A stretch of 64,000 nt of DNA from Riptortus pedestris (GCA_019009955.1 CM032233.1:100157001-100221000); one strand, 5' to 3'; shown: positions 35,132 to 47,342, counted from the stretch's first letter. Program-made: numbers and translations. Notes: generated by a model from the letters alone, not told the origin.

Positions 35132-35488
35132 CGTGTGTACAGTGGGGGCTCGCGTATAGGCACTGTGGAACTGCAGCACCCTCAATTTCCACTTGATATT
35201 ATCTATAACATTTAATATAAAGAGCCTTTTTTCTTTAATTCTTTCTTTATACTTGTATAATATATAATCCTTAAGCTTAATGCAGTAACCATCCACCAGT
35301 TTATGAAAAAAGATACAAAAATCTTTGTATGGAACTGTCGAGGTGTTTGACTGTTGTGCACATGAGCACACAGGAAGCTCCACAAAGAAGAGAGAGCACT
35401 GGCGTTCCCGCAGTGCCGTCCCTGGCTTGCTGGATTTCCTGGGGCAGCACCCCCACTAATTTGGCTACGAGCCGCCACTGCGTGTGTG
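35132..35488. mobile_element. hAT-type MITE with 8-bp target-site duplication
   Basis: The element spans 35140-35480. Terminal inverted repeats are CAGTGGGGGCTCG at the left and CGAGCCGCCACTG at the right, 12 of 13 matching. It is flanked by CGTGTGTA (35132-35139) and CGTGTGTG (35481-35488), an 8-bp duplication with one difference. CAGTGG ends and 8-bp duplications are characteristic of hAT elements. At 341 bp it has no transposase; overlapping open frames of 64-105 codons look like chance. Confidence 0.85.
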
Positions 35489-35925
35489 TCTCGGTTTATT
35501 GGTGCTCTTGCCGTTTTATGTAAGGCCAAAGCTTCAAAATTCGTTAATTAATAGGAAAATGCCAAATAAAATATATCTCTGATATTCTTTCGAAAATCGG
35601 AGAGTGTTATATATAACCAATCTTACAGCAAATGAAATTTTCTAACATAGTTATTCCACACAGTATTTGTGAGATAAATATTATATGTTACATTTATTTT
35701 TAGAACTCAGCCTCAATTCCTGTATATCTCATCATAACAAGAAGCCAATAAATCACATATTTCATTTCCTGATCAGATATCACATATTCCTTACATAGGG
35801 CCTTCCATTTTGGAGAAGCATGGAGCTATATCTAAGGTATAGGCTCATTCAGTTGAAATATTGCAGTTGTAATGGGATTAAAATTATTTTCATCGTGTGA
35901 AAAGAAAATTCTAGTTACACATTTG
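35489..35925. other. AT-rich intronic stretch
   Basis: A short TCCGATATC-like trace near 35570-35640 (ATATCTCTGATATTCTTTCG, AACCAATCTTACAGCAAATG) hints at a highly decayed Helentron-like module. Too weak to call separately. Confidence 0.35.
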
Positions 35926-36290
35926 TGCACACTGGGCTGAGCTCTGCCGATGCACTCTGGGCTGAGCTCTGCCGATGCACTCTGGTGATGCACTCTGGGC
36001 TGAGTTCTGCCGATGCACACTGGGCTGAGCTCTGCCGATGCACTCTGGGCTGAGCTCTGCCGATGCACTCTGGGCTGAGCTCTGCCGATGCACTCTGGGC
36101 TGAGCTCTGCCGATGCACTCTGGGCTGAGCTCTGCCGATGCACTCTGGGCTGAGCTCTGCCGATGCACTCTGGGCTGAGCTCTGCCGATGCACTCTGGGC
36201 TGAGCTCTGCGTATCAGTCTGGTGATGCACTCTTGTCTGAGCTCTGGTGACGCACTCTTGTCTGAGCTCTGCCGATGCACTTTGGTGATG
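35926..36290. repeat. 25-bp minisatellite (CACTCTGGGCTGAGCTCTGC CGATG)
   Basis: About thirteen units, mostly identical in the middle and variable at the edges. Some units are shortened to CACTCTGGTGATG and some changed to CTTGTCTGAGCTCTGGTGAC. The 25-bp period passes through all three frames, so long minus-strand open frames (85-169 codons) read as repeating GRAQPRVHRQSSAQSASAEL-like peptides. There is no sign these are expressed. Confidence 0.95.
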
Positions 36291-39200
36291 AGTAAATATC
36301 TCAGTTATTAATAATTGCAGTGCAGAACGTTCTCTACTCAATCTAGTTGATCAAGTAATCTCCAGATTATGACATCATATACATGTTGTTCTAACTCTAA
36401 CATGAACGGAATTATTGTTTTTATTTTTGTTATCAGTGTTCGGTATATTTCAAATGCTATTCATGTTCTTTTTACATTGAGCTATTACATCTCTAAATTT
36501 CTCATCTGTAGCTAAAATATCGAGTCTTTTTGAGATAAGTTTATTACTGAGGAGGAAATAGAGAGTTGAATGTGGTATAATATGCTTTATGATATGATAT
36601 GCTTTATGCTAATAAATCTGCTAAAATATATGTTTTGATTTCTAGTAAACGCCACTATTGTAAATATTAAGAAGAATAACGTAGAAAATATTGACTATAC
36701 ATGTTCCCCCAACACATGTACAATATATTTCTCATTTCTATAGAAGCATTTGCGTGCTACAACAAAGTGTTACATTGTGGTCTATAAACCTGAAGTTTAG
36801 ATTTTGAAAGACGTTAATATAATTTTTTTTACAGAAAAATATATTACTGAAACCACTTGATGCGACAGAAGAATATATTATTCGTCCAGCTGTTTTTAAG
36901 TGATCAAGAATTTGCTTCTTATAGTTAAGAATTTAAATTTCACAACTATTTTTCCTAGGAGCTTAAAATATCCCCACAGATTTAAATTGGATTAGAGACA
37001 AAAATTAAATATAGGATACAGTTCTTTGGTGAACGATTTATTTTAATAATTCGATAAATCGGTTTATTTTTCTTAACAGACTGGGGATTTTAACAGTTTA
37101 TGATACTGGGCATAATGGGTTTAACAACCACCCTTTGTTAGTCTATGCTTGTTTTAATGTGTAGGCTTAATTATAGCCTACGTCTACATCTATTTCTATT
37201 CAGTACAAGTGTACTTCATTTTTTTTCCATTTGTCGATGAGATGCTTGTGAAATAATTTTGTATTAGTGTTCTGTGCCCTTCTGCAGCCTTCCTAAACAA
37301 ATCTAATTCGAATTGAGAACTGGGGTGAAGAAGATGCCTCTAGACTTAAGGATTTAAGGGAGAATGGTGGACACAGTTTGTAATTGCAACATTAGGATGA
37401 AGGCCATTTTTGTTACAAAATTCAGTAATGGATTTGTTATCAGTTATCTTATAACTAATCAATACAAGGAAAGAATTGTCGCAGAAAATAATGCACGAAA
37501 TTGAGGATTCCACTTTCCATTAGATTTAGAAATCCCAGGAATTTAGGCTATCACTTGAAATGGAAAGCCTTGGCTTCGAAATTTATTACCAACATATTTT
37601 TGTTATCTACCGATTTTTGTGGCCGTATTACCTATGGACTAAGCTGCAAATAAAGATTATTTTATTTATTCACTTCTCGTAAATAATTATTTTGGGTTTC
37701 ATGAGAGCAATCGTCCTTAATTTTAAAAAGACGAATCTAAAGACAGAGGTAAATATTTAAATTAATGTCCTTTCTGATTTCCTCCTAATTAGGAGGGAAG
37801 ATAGCCTCGAAAACAGAAAATGATGCGGGTAAAATAGTTCTGGAGTGTCGGGAGGACACGAGTCTGCGCAAACCTTATCCGCAAGGCACCTCTAATTCAG
37901 GTGAACGACCTGGCCACCCTTCACCCCCCCCCCCCAAATCCCCTCCCATTCAGCCTCCCATCCATCAATATAAATGAAATTGGCGTATGGCCCTGGAGGT
38001 CTCTGTAAATTAATTCAAATTTCTTTATTTAATCATATCTTGTCATATCGCGTGAAGCTTATCGACTGGAACTCGATCGACTCGTTATGAAATTGAATTT
38101 ACGTCAATTATTAGGGATCAGAACGAGCAAGGTCTGAATGTGAACGAACATTTAGATATATGAAAATAGCTACAATTCTTTTAATGAATAAGAGAAAATA
38201 CCGTAGTTTAGATTGGAACTTTGGCCTTCTAAGTAAATGGGTTGTGTCTTATATACTCTTGAGAAATTATTCCAACTTCTGGATCTGATTATTCTTTACA
38301 AATCATCTAATGTTATGTAATGAAATACTATCACAAAAGCTAATATCTCAAAATTTAAAAATTTACAGTACTTGGAAATATAACAATTACAAAAATGTAT
38401 GACAACACTTACAACTATGTTTTGGTTTAAACACGTGCACTGGCAAAACCTTTAATCGTAAAGGTAGTTGTTGAGTTTGAACAAAAAAAAAATTAACCAA
38501 TAGTTAGTTTTAGATGGATGCCACTACTGCAGTGATTAATTGGTCTCGAACTATTGTATAAATTAACATACTACAAATTTGTAGGAGAGAAAAACGAAGT
38601 CGATTCATTTTCACAGCTCAAGGATTAGCAATAACTACAAAGTAAATGAACAAAAAGATCTTAACAAAGTAGAAAACCAAAATAAGTCTAAAACTATCAT
38701 GTCAATAATTGCTATATAAATCAGCAATATGCGGCATATTCTTCAACCTTGTTAGTGATTTTTCATTATTTCGTTGTCTTAATGAGCTAATTAACAAAGT
38801 TTGTTAATATTTATACAATTTCAGGTCAAAATTATTGTTTTCTTTTCTACGTCTCTCTTCTACAGGGTATTTCACGTGCTTCATTACATCCCATACTATA
38901 TTCTCAACATGTATTCAATGAAATCTACACGCACTATAAAAAATAATTTCAACAACTTACATAGAAATGAATTGGACTCAGAAAGATTTTTGTGGGAACC
39001 AAACGTTATACCATCAGTTACAAAACAGTAGTTGTAAATGCTACACTAATAATTAGGCTCATTCATTAAAAAGGATAAAATAAAGTCTTGGGAATTTAGA
39101 AAAATAAATAATTTCACATGGTGGAAAAGGGCGCAGGCTGTATGAGGATTGGCGGAAATTTTGACGTGGCGTTCCACTCAAAGCACATGGATTGTTGGAT

Positions 39201-39499
39201 TGTTTTTTTTCTTAAGATGTTTTATATGATGAGATACATATAGACAATTTGAATAAAAATCTTTTTTTATGTTATATATTTATTGATTTGTGACCTGCAC
39301 TATATAATAATGTATTCCCTGCATCTAAATGAATATAACCCAACGTCGAAGGTTTAATCAGCAGAACAAAATATGCGTTAAATCAATAATGCAGAGTATT
39401 GTGAGAATCGAAAGATATTAACATTAAAAATTCGTCATAAATCCAATTTGAGATCTTAAGTATATATCAAAAGTCCACTTCAGTTGATATTTATAATTA
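36291..39499. other. AT-rich intronic stretch, nothing recognised
   Basis: Notable small features are a 16-bp palindrome CCTCCTAATTAGGAGG near 37782-37797 and a C-run near 37925-37936. A GC-richer patch spans 37820-37930. No exon-like or repeat-family signal. Confidence 0.5.
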
Positions 39500-39614
39500 G
39501 CAGTTTTTCCCTAAGGAAAATCAGCTATTGAGGTCGTACTCATGACACGTTTTTTGACATTTCCTCGAACGTCCATCGATCCTATCCAGGAGATGACGAA
39601 AATGAGGTTCGTAC

Positions 39615-39693
<79 letters not shown>

Positions 39694-40468
39694 TGTTAAC
39701 GCTCTAGTGGCCGAAATTTTTGTTTGATCGTTACCAAACTCCATATTTAATCGCGTTATGTAAAAAGAAAGATCAAGTTCGTTAATGGCTTAAATCGGAC
39801 AAGTGAGAGAATTTTAAAAATTCGAAATATCTCCGTTACTATACGTTGGATCGAAAACTTGCAAAGAACCAATCTTATTGCAAATTAAATGATCTATAAA
39901 TATTGTTCTATACATATTTTCTGTATCATGAGTATTAACCAAGATATTTAGATTGTATAGTTTTCCGCTTTCTGTACCCCCCACTCCTACTTATTTTATA
40001 TTAATAATAAGCTGTTATATCATGAACCTCTTCATTACAAAGTTAAATAAGGAATATTGTTTTCATTGGACTTTTACTGTGTGAGATATATGCAAATCCG
40101 TTCTGTTGATCCCCCCCCTTTTTTGTTCTTGGATTACTAATTTTAAGTAATTGAGATTAATATTATTCTGATTCATTACAAATTACAGCACTAGTAATAG
40201 TAAATAGTTTTCATTAAAATTAATATATTATATTAAGATATATTTCATTAATGTTTTTTTTTCCGGTCTAGAATTCAGGTTGGCAGGCCTGTTTGTTTAC
40301 AATTGAGAAGCTTTAATTTGTAGAGTTCTTCTAACTGAAATATTTCTGATTACCGTTTCTATTTATTCACTTAATATTCACGGTGATGTTTCCAGTCTGT
40401 ATACTTATCTATCGTAAACCTTCCCGTGGGAAATCTGCTTAGTTTAAGAAGCCCCTGTGAGACGGACT
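39500..40468 (+). mobile_element. Helentron-like element, complete second (long) subtype
   Basis: The best full example of the second subtype, about 970 bp. The 5' end is GCAGTTTTTCCCTAAGGAAA and the (TA)n core is at 39619-39690. The common module runs to 39945, followed by the subtype segment (CCCCCCACTCCTACTTATTT, ATGAACCTCTTCATTACAAA, TTTCCGGTCTAGAATTCAGG, TTATTCACTTAATATTCACG). The 3' end is GTGGGAAATCTGCTTAGTTT, a weakened hairpin and GACGGAC. Comparison with the short subtype shows the same ends with different interiors. Confidence 0.88.
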
Positions 40469-40549
40469 TCTTTTTGTATGCCGTTATGTTAAAGTTGCGT
40501 CAACTTTTATTAAGAACGATTTATAAGAAGATTCTAATAGATCCTCTTT

Positions 40550-40777
40550 GGAGCTCAGGTTAGCCATGTGAGTTAAAGCACTGGCTTTAATCTAACATGG
40601 TAAACCTGGAGTGGCGAGCTCGATTCCCGCCTGGGCAAATAGGAATTTGTTTAATGAAGAAATCATTAAATAAGATCCTTAGCCTCACCATGGCTAGAAA
40701 AGAGTGGTAATCAGTAGATAACCCTTGCCAATTAGCCATAGTAGCAAAAAGGGGGCGTTAATATATAAATAAAAAGT
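40550..40777 (+). mobile_element. tRNA-derived SINE, copy 2 with target duplication
   Basis: The head GGAGCTCAGGTTAGCCATGT, GAGTTAAAGC and GAGCTCGATTCCCGCC act as A-box-like and B-box-like parts of a tRNA-related promoter. The body contains CTCACCATGGCTAGAAAAGA and CCAATTAGCCATAGTAGCAA; the AT-rich tail follows GGGGGCGTTAA. TCCTCTTT occurs at 40542-40549 and again at 40778-40785, a plausible 8-bp target-site duplication that fixes the ends. Confidence 0.8.
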
Positions 40778-40785
40778 TCCTCTTT

Positions 40786-41470
40786 CTGACATTCTTTTAT
40801 AAAGATTTAAGAAGACTTGAAGATATTTTTTTAATCTTTGTCATGTGACCGACTTCAATAGCGCATTCTACGGAGGAAATTTTCATAGTTGGAGTAAAAT
40901 AAGGTTTATATAACACAGACAACCAGTTTTACTGGAAAAAACTCGTCTGCATGAGGTACGTTTTACGAAATTCCATAATGTTGAGAGAAGAAGTTTAACA
41001 TAAAAAATATGTCTTCACTATCCCATTGTTCCCCTATTTGAATTAATTTATTTCAGTTATCTATGATTCTTTTTATTTAGTTTGTAGTACTCGACAATGA
41101 AAGCTTACTGAAAGTCCCTTTATTTATTTGGCTAGCATTTTCTCTTGAATTTAGTGTGAAGTGATAATCAGGCTGTCTAAACCACTGGAATATATTTATT
41201 CATCCATTTTCAAAATTTTTAGATCTTTCTTTTACGTTATACTTGGAGTACAATAACTTCTATATATATGTGGTGTTCATTTATACGTTAATTCATATGA
41301 TAATAACTCCTGGTTTACAATAACACAGGCCAACAAAAAATTTGTTTACTAAAACATTTTTTACTTTACTATTTGATCCTTATAGATTTTCTTGTGCTGA
41401 GTCCAAAATTGGCTTTGTCTTTTTCGTATCACCCATATTTTTTGAGAAATCTGGTATTTTTTATCTATCT

Positions 41471-41521
<51 letters not shown>

Positions 41522-42620
41522 GTAACCTCTGTCTGTACATTGATTTTTTTTCTCGAAATTTCAAGATACTTTTTCGTTTCACATCTCATAGACACCATAT
41601 CTGCATTTTGTTTCTTTCGTGTACGTTTGTTTATTTGTTTGTTACCTTTTCTCGCTTAAACGGCGGAACCGAATTTTATGACCTTTATGAAACTAACGAT
41701 TGAACCGAACTTCATATGTAGAGGTGGTGGAGGTTTCGGAGAATGTTCTTCTCACCAAGTATTAAAGACTCCCTCGCTCGTCGATTCGGCCAAGTAGAAT
41801 CAGCGGTGTTTCAGCAGTCTACGTACGTCCTCTACATCCATTATACATACTTTTCCACTTTTATTTAAACTATTCAAAAGTTGGTAAATTCTTTACAAAT
41901 CGGTTAATTTAATAAGTTTATTTGTAAAATGTGAAATAATGGTGAGTGAAACAGTTTTTTAAGTATCATGTTTGGATTCAGCACCCTAAGAATATAAGAA
42001 GTAGGTATTTCCAGTGAAAAAGTTTTTTTCACTGGAAATATGCTATGCTTTGTACCTTGTTAATCGCGGCGGGTATGTTTTCTGCTTGTATTTTGCTGTT
42101 ACAATAATTCCTTGGTGTACTACAACCATAGGGAGTAAATGTGTATTTGAATATGAAAATTGCATAGGAATGGATTATATTATAATTCGAGACAAGTGAA
42201 ATATTTCTTTTTTTCCAATTTCCTTCATTCTTAGAAAAGGTGAAAATTCGTTTAATCTTGTGTTTTATGAGGCTAACTTGTACTTTCTAATATATCAAAC
42301 AAAACATATTCAAGCAGTTATTGGAACAGAATTCCCTTGAAAGGGTCAATTTATTAGAGTTAAAAGAAATCTTGATTCATTTGAAGGCTGAAGTAAAATG
42401 ATGAGTATCAATTTTCATAATGTCCATTCACATTGAATACGTTCATTCCTGCAGTTATACCAATAGCTCGATTAAAATGGTGAAGCTAATGAAAACTAAT
42501 AGACTTTTCTCTTCATTTATACGTAAACGTAGCTGATCATATTTGCGTATTAGACACTAACAGTAATACTCAGCCAGGCTTATGTATTATAATTACCGAT
42601 GTAAAGCCTCCTCAAGCACT
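40786..42620. other. AT-rich intronic stretch with (TA)n and a small hairpin
   Basis: Contains a (TA)n array at 41476-41518 and a perfect 15-bp hairpin at 42007-42039 (ATTTCCAGTGAAAAA with 3-nt loop). The less AT-rich patch 41690-41840 has no clear splice sites. Open frames of 61-105 codons are not convincing. Confidence 0.5.
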
Positions 42621-42623
42621 TCT

Positions 42624-43353
42624 GAGTGGGAGGGGGGGGGTTAGAAGAGAGATTTTCGAATATTCGAAATGTCTCTGTTCCTATTCGTCGGATAGAAAAA
42701 CTGTATAGAACCAATCCTATTGCAAATTAAATGTGCTATAAATATCGTTATATACATTTATTTGCTATCTTGAATATTAACCAAGATATTTGCATTTTCC
42801 AGTTTTCAGCCTTCAGCAAACACCCTCATTTATATCAGGAAACTCCTACGCATGTTATATTAATAATAAGCTCTTATATCATTAACAACTTCATTCCAAG
42901 GTTAAATACCAAATATTGTTTTCAATGAACTTCTACTTTGTAAGATATATGCAAATATGTTCTGTTAATCCCCGCCCCTTATTTTGTTCTTGGGCTACTA
43001 AAATTTGAGTAATTGAGAGAAAAATTGTTCTGATTCATTATAAATTATAGTACTAGATACAGTAAACATTTTTCAATAAAATTAATGTCATATTAAGATA
43101 TATTTCAGTAATTATTTTTCTTTCCGGTTAATAATATTTATGTCTATCTATTCAGCTCTGAGCTGTTGGCAGACCTGTTTGTTCACAATTCACACGATTT
43201 CCGTTTTGAGGTTATCAAAATTGACTGAAAGATTTCTCATTACCGTATTTATTTATTCACTTAATACTCATGGTGGTGTTAAGTGTTACAGATATGTAGA
43301 TTTATCTATTGTAAAACTTCACGGGGGAAATCTGCTTGGTTTACGCAGCCCCT
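42624..43353 (+). mobile_element. Helentron-like element, second subtype, both tips missing
   Basis: Begins at the G-tract (GTGGGAGGGGGGGG) and runs through the module, CACCCTCATTTATATCAGGA, TTTCTTTCCGGTTAATAATA and GGGGGAAATCTGCTTGGTTT. It is cut in the hairpin loop after GCAGCCCCT, so the final GCGTGACGGAC is lost. The 5' half with the microsatellite is absent. Confidence 0.82.
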
Positions 43354-43781
43354 ATTCTTAGTTCCTTCTAGTCTACCATACTACATTATCTCCACATAGG
43401 TAGATAGATAGTTTATTGGCTTATGTTTACAAACATGTAGCAAAACAAGAGTATGGTCTAATTACTGTTAACAACTTAATGTTTATATATATGTTTATAT
43501 ATATGAAAATAACAATATTTTATAAAATACAAATTAACCGTATTTATCGCTTACTTAATTCTGTTAACTTTCGCAAACTATTGATGGGAAACAGAAAATA
43601 TCATTAACTTTATTTTCACTGTTGTAATCCAAAATGTTTACAATGAAAGGTATCCTCTTAGACGCACTATATATTTATCAAGGAATTTCGTCTCCATATA
43701 CCATGTAAAATAATCGGTATATTTACAGGTTTCTATTTCACCCGTTCTTAAAACACCCATCGGCCTTCATCTAACTCTATA

Positions 43782-43957
43782 TCATACGATAATCTGCTCC
43801 CTGATAATGGCATCTCTTTCATACTTGAGGAATATCTTAGGATGGAGAGCGGAGTACAGGCTCAGGGGATTTTTCAGGGACAAGACTATTTCCTCCAGGA
43901 GCTCTGAGAGTTGAACCATTTGCGAGGAAGAGATCTCTGTCGGGGTCCTCAATAGTT
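43782..43957 (-). other. Unassigned open segment abutting a Helentron-like 5' end
   Basis: The minus strand is open from the element boundary to a stop at 43782 and reads SSSQMVQLSELLEEIVLSLK and KIFLKYERDAIIREQIIV. It is leucine- and charge-rich like a helical protein and clearly less AT-rich than its surroundings. A second frame is also open for most of its length. I do not recognise a family. It may be a decayed exon or transposon ORF interrupted by the element at 43961. No splice site pair was found. Confidence 0.3.
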
Positions 43958-43960
43958 TTA

Positions 43961-44090
43961 GCAGAATTCCCTTAAGGAAATCAGCTATTGAGGTCGTACT
44001 CATGACGCGATTTTCGAAAAATGTCTTCAAATGTCCATCGACCCTACCCAGAAGATGACGAAAATGAGGTCCGTTCAAACCTATATACGA

Positions 44091-44141
<51 letters not shown>

Positions 44142-44567
44142 TATTAACACTCTAGCGGTCGTAATTTTTGTTTGATCGTTACCAAACTCGGTATTTACTC
44201 GTTTTATGTAAAAAGGAAGATCAAGTTCGTTAACGCCTGAAATCGGACCAGTGGAAGGGGGGAATTTCGAAAATTCCAAACATCTCTGTTACTATACTTC
44301 GGATCGAAACATTGTATAGAGCCAATCTTATTGGAAATTAAATTTACTAGAAATATTGTTATATACATTTATTCTCTATCTTCAATATTAACCGAGATAT
44401 TTGCATTTTTATTAAATGTGGGCGTATAACAGGTGAGTGAGATTCCCGCCAAAAGCTAGTTCGGCCGTTTCCGTAACTGTTAGGCTCTCGTATGGAGATT
44501 TCTCTATTGTATAACTTCACGTGGGAAATCTGCTTAGTTTACGCAGCCCTTGCGCGACGGACTTTTT
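43961..44567 (+). mobile_element. Helentron-like element, complete short subtype
   Basis: The 5' end is GCAGAATTCCCTTAAGGAAA, the (TA)n core is at 44092-44136, and the G-tract is shortened. The CGCCAAAAGCTAGTTCGGCC segment is present, followed by GTGGGAAATCTGCTTAGTTT and the hairpin ACGCAGCCCTTGCGCG. It ends in GACGGAC and a T-run. Confidence 0.88.
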
Positions 44568-44672
44568 TATTAAGTGGGTGTGCGGCTATTGCCGGAAGTT
44601 TCCGGTTAGTTCGGCCGTTTCCGTAACTGTTCGGCACTCGTGTAACCAAACCTGTCTCCATTCTTGCCTTCT

Positions 44673-44828
44673 AACCTTTTACTTTGAGTGATATATGCAA
44701 ATATGTTCTGTTGATGCCCCCCCCCCATATTCAAGATGGTGTTGTGTTACCGGTATGTAGATTTTTCTATTATAAAACTTCACGTGGGAAATCTGCTTAG
44801 TTTACGCAGCCCCTGCGTGACGGGTTTT
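44673..44828 (+). mobile_element. Helentron-like element, 3' end of second subtype
   Basis: Has GATATATGCAAATATGTTCT, a C-run, TGTTGTGTTACCGGTATGTA and a perfect 3' hairpin end GCAGCCCCTGCGTGACGGG. It lies about 105 bp downstream of a complete copy, whose last block (TAGTTCGGCCGTTTCCGTAA) is repeated at 44610-44635 between the two. Confidence 0.8.
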
Positions 44829-44864
44829 TTTCGGAAACTTCACGATACTTTGAAATCACGATGT

Positions 44865-44980
44865 CCATTACCGCTCTAGCGGTCGCAACTTTTGTTTAAT
44901 CGTACAAGTTCGTTAACGGCTGAAATCAGATCCGGGGGAGGGGGGGGTGGTTTAGAGGGGAGGAATTTCATAAAAACTCA
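44865..44980 (+). mobile_element. Helentron-like internal fragment
   Basis: CCGCTCTAGCGGTCGCAACT, ACAAGTTCGTTAACGGCTGA and a long G-tract (CCGGGGGAGGGGGGGTGG plus GAGGGGAGG) in order, then it breaks off. Confidence 0.75.
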
Positions 44981-45264
44981 AATTGACACTTTGTGATTTT
45001 TTTCTGGTCACAAATACTTACTTGGTACCTTTGTTTATTTTTTTATTATTTTAAAATATATTTTTGAATACACACAAAAAAGTCCATTTAAATTGGTTTA
45101 TAAATAAGAAAGTTAAAAATTATTTTTGAATTCGAAACAAATTAATTTTACTGTTCCCTATCGATAAACAACACGAAAATCTCAAAACATAAAGAGGCCA
45201 TAATATCCAAACCTTTAAACATATATAAAAAATATTTGGCATGGTTTCTCATAACAATGAATAG

Positions 45265-45440
45265 AACGCCTGAAATAAATTTCAACAAAGTCTGAAATGA
45301 TGGGTGTCAAGATTATTTTTTTGTGGTTGATTTGACATGGAATGTATATATACCCCATACCAACATTTCTAGGGACGGCCAGGAGTGGGGGTTGTAAGGG
45401 AGGCCTGAATTTAATTGAATTTGGTTGAATTGATGTGGAA
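45265..45440 (-). repeat. Fragment of the three-unit dispersed repeat
   Basis: On the minus strand it contains TTCAGGCCTCCCTTACAACC and CCCCACTCCTGGCC, the same core as the units at 61940-62770. It extends a little into ACATTCTAGGGA-type flank. Orientation is opposite to the copy near the right end. Confidence 0.65.
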
Positions 45441-45867
45441 TGACCCTACTGTACTTCCTTCACCACAATACCCATTTTATCTACCAACTTCTTTGCTTGA
45501 TACATGCCATTGTTTTCATACCTTACCGTGCTATCAAATATCAGGGCTAAAGTAGAGCACATTTTAAAATTGACAACGTCAGATTACCTCGTTGATCTAT
45601 CATTTTCCGAGCCATACACCCTCTTGAAACCATTGAAATTCTTTTCCGTGAAAGAAGTTAGTTATTTAACCCACTGTGATGATGGCTGAGGTGGTTTTGC
45701 CGGGCTATATGGACATTTTCCCAGCACATTAATTCCAGTTTCCTGCGGTTCTACTGTATCTGAGGCAAAGAGGTCAGACATCTTCTTGACTTAGGGGGTA
45801 ATTATTTCCCGGGACTCATCTCGAGTTACCCAATTTATATTTAAATTCAGTACATTGACCATTTCTG

Positions 45868-45870
<3 letters not shown>
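45441..45870. other. Unassigned intronic stretch
   Basis: Somewhat less AT-rich, with a 61-codon open frame at 45504-45689 that I cannot assign. No splice-bounded exon found. Confidence 0.4.
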
Positions 45871-45911
<41 letters not shown>

Positions 45912-45915
<4 letters not shown>

Positions 45916-46137
45916 TTAGCATTAAAGACACTAGAGATACTACTATGGCTAATCGGGACGGGTTATCCACAGGTTGCCACCCGTTTCTGGCCAGGGTGGG
46001 ACTAAGGAGTTTATTTAATGTGTCCGTCACTAAATAAATTTCTACTGCCCAGGGGGGGGGGGGATCGAACCCGTCACTCTAGGTGTACCACGCGAGATTA
46101 AGGCCAACGCTTTAACTCACATGTCCAACCTGAGCTC
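45912..46137 (-). mobile_element. tRNA-derived SINE, copy 3
   Basis: On the minus strand it begins GAGCTCAGGTTGGACATGTG, then GAGTTAAAGC and GGGTTCGATCCC (B-box). The body contains CCACCCTGGCCAGAAACGGG, and it ends GCTAACC followed by a (TA)n tail (45871-45912). It matches the copies at 11600 and 40550 in order. A C-run has expanded next to the B-box. Confidence 0.78.
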
Positions 46138-46259
46138 CTCTAGGTGAAATCTATGGATATTCGAAGACTTTTTCTAAACGAACACCCAATAGAACAATCT
46201 CAATTGTTTTACATAAAGAGAAATACTCTAATTGGGTTGGTTAACACGAATCCATTTTA

Positions 46260-46884
46260 GCAGATTTCCCTTAAGGGAAATCAGCTATTGAGGTCGTACT
46301 CATGACGCGAGTTTCGAAAAATTTCTTCAAATGTCCATCGATCCTACCCAGGAGATGACGAAAATGAGGTCCGTTCAAAATTTTATATATATATCTATAT
46401 ATATATATATATATATATATCTATATATATATATATATTTGTCTGTTAACGCTCTAGCGGTCGCAATTTTTGTTTGATCGTTACCAAACTCGGAATTTAA
46501 TCATTTTATGTAAAAAGGAAGATCAAGTTCGTTAATGGCTGAAATCGGTCCAGTGGGAGGGGGGGTTTAGAGGGGGGATTTTCGGAAAATTCGAAATATC
46601 TCCGTTATTATGCGTCGGATCGAAAAATTGTATGGAATCAATCTTATTGCAAAGTAAATTTACTATAAATATTGTTCTATACATTTATTCCCTATCTTGA
46701 ATAATAACCGAGATATTTGCATTTTTATTAAATTTGGGCCGATACCGGATTTTTGAATTTCCCGCCAAAACCTAGTTTTGCCCTTTGCCGTAACTGTTGG
46801 GCTCTTGTATGGAGATTTCTCTATTGTATTACTTCACTTGGGAAATCTGCTTAGTTTACGCAGCCCCTGCGTGACGGACTTTTT
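46260..46884 (+). mobile_element. Helentron-like element, complete short subtype, well preserved
   Basis: Near-identical to the copy at 19981. It has an intact 5' palindrome, GAGGTCGTACTCATGACGCG and an interrupted TA core (46383-46440, with CTATATAT interruptions). A G-tract follows, then GGGAAATCTGC, a perfect hairpin ACGCAGCCCCTGCGT and GACGGACTTTT. Its preservation suggests a younger insertion. Confidence 0.9.
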
Positions 46885-47254
46885 AGTGAGGAGGCCTACT
46901 ATTGAATTCCAGAGTCTGTTGACACTTTACTCGCAAGAAGGGGATTATTTTATCTCATAATGAACGACCTTGTCAAAAGAATTTGGTAAAATGTACCTAG
47001 AACTATGGGATTGTCTTGATACACCTTCTACTGGTCTTGTCTGGAAATGACAGCGGCGAATTGTCACTCATCTGTCTGGCCAGTAGATTGCCCTCTCAAT
47101 TCATTGTCCTTCACTACCTCAGGGGGGGGGTCTTGTCATTCAAGACCTTCACTAACATTTGTCTGATAATTGAACTTATGGTCAGGATTCCATAATGAAA
47201 TGTCTGGAACCCTACCTGTAACTTTATTAATATTGTTCGCAAAAAGGAGACAGC

Positions 47255-47255
<1 letters not shown>
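46885..47255. other. Unassigned intronic stretch
   Basis: Mixed composition with a G-run near 47122; no gene or repeat family recognised. Confidence 0.45.

Positions 47256-47342
<87 letters not shown>

Noticed and set aside
35832..36341. Repeat protein on the minus strand over the 25-bp minisatellite
   Set aside because: All three frames are equally open and periodic, which is expected from the repeat and not from selection for a protein.
41690..41840. Exon-like less AT-rich patch
   Set aside because: No pair of splice sites yields an open frame with recognisable sequence.
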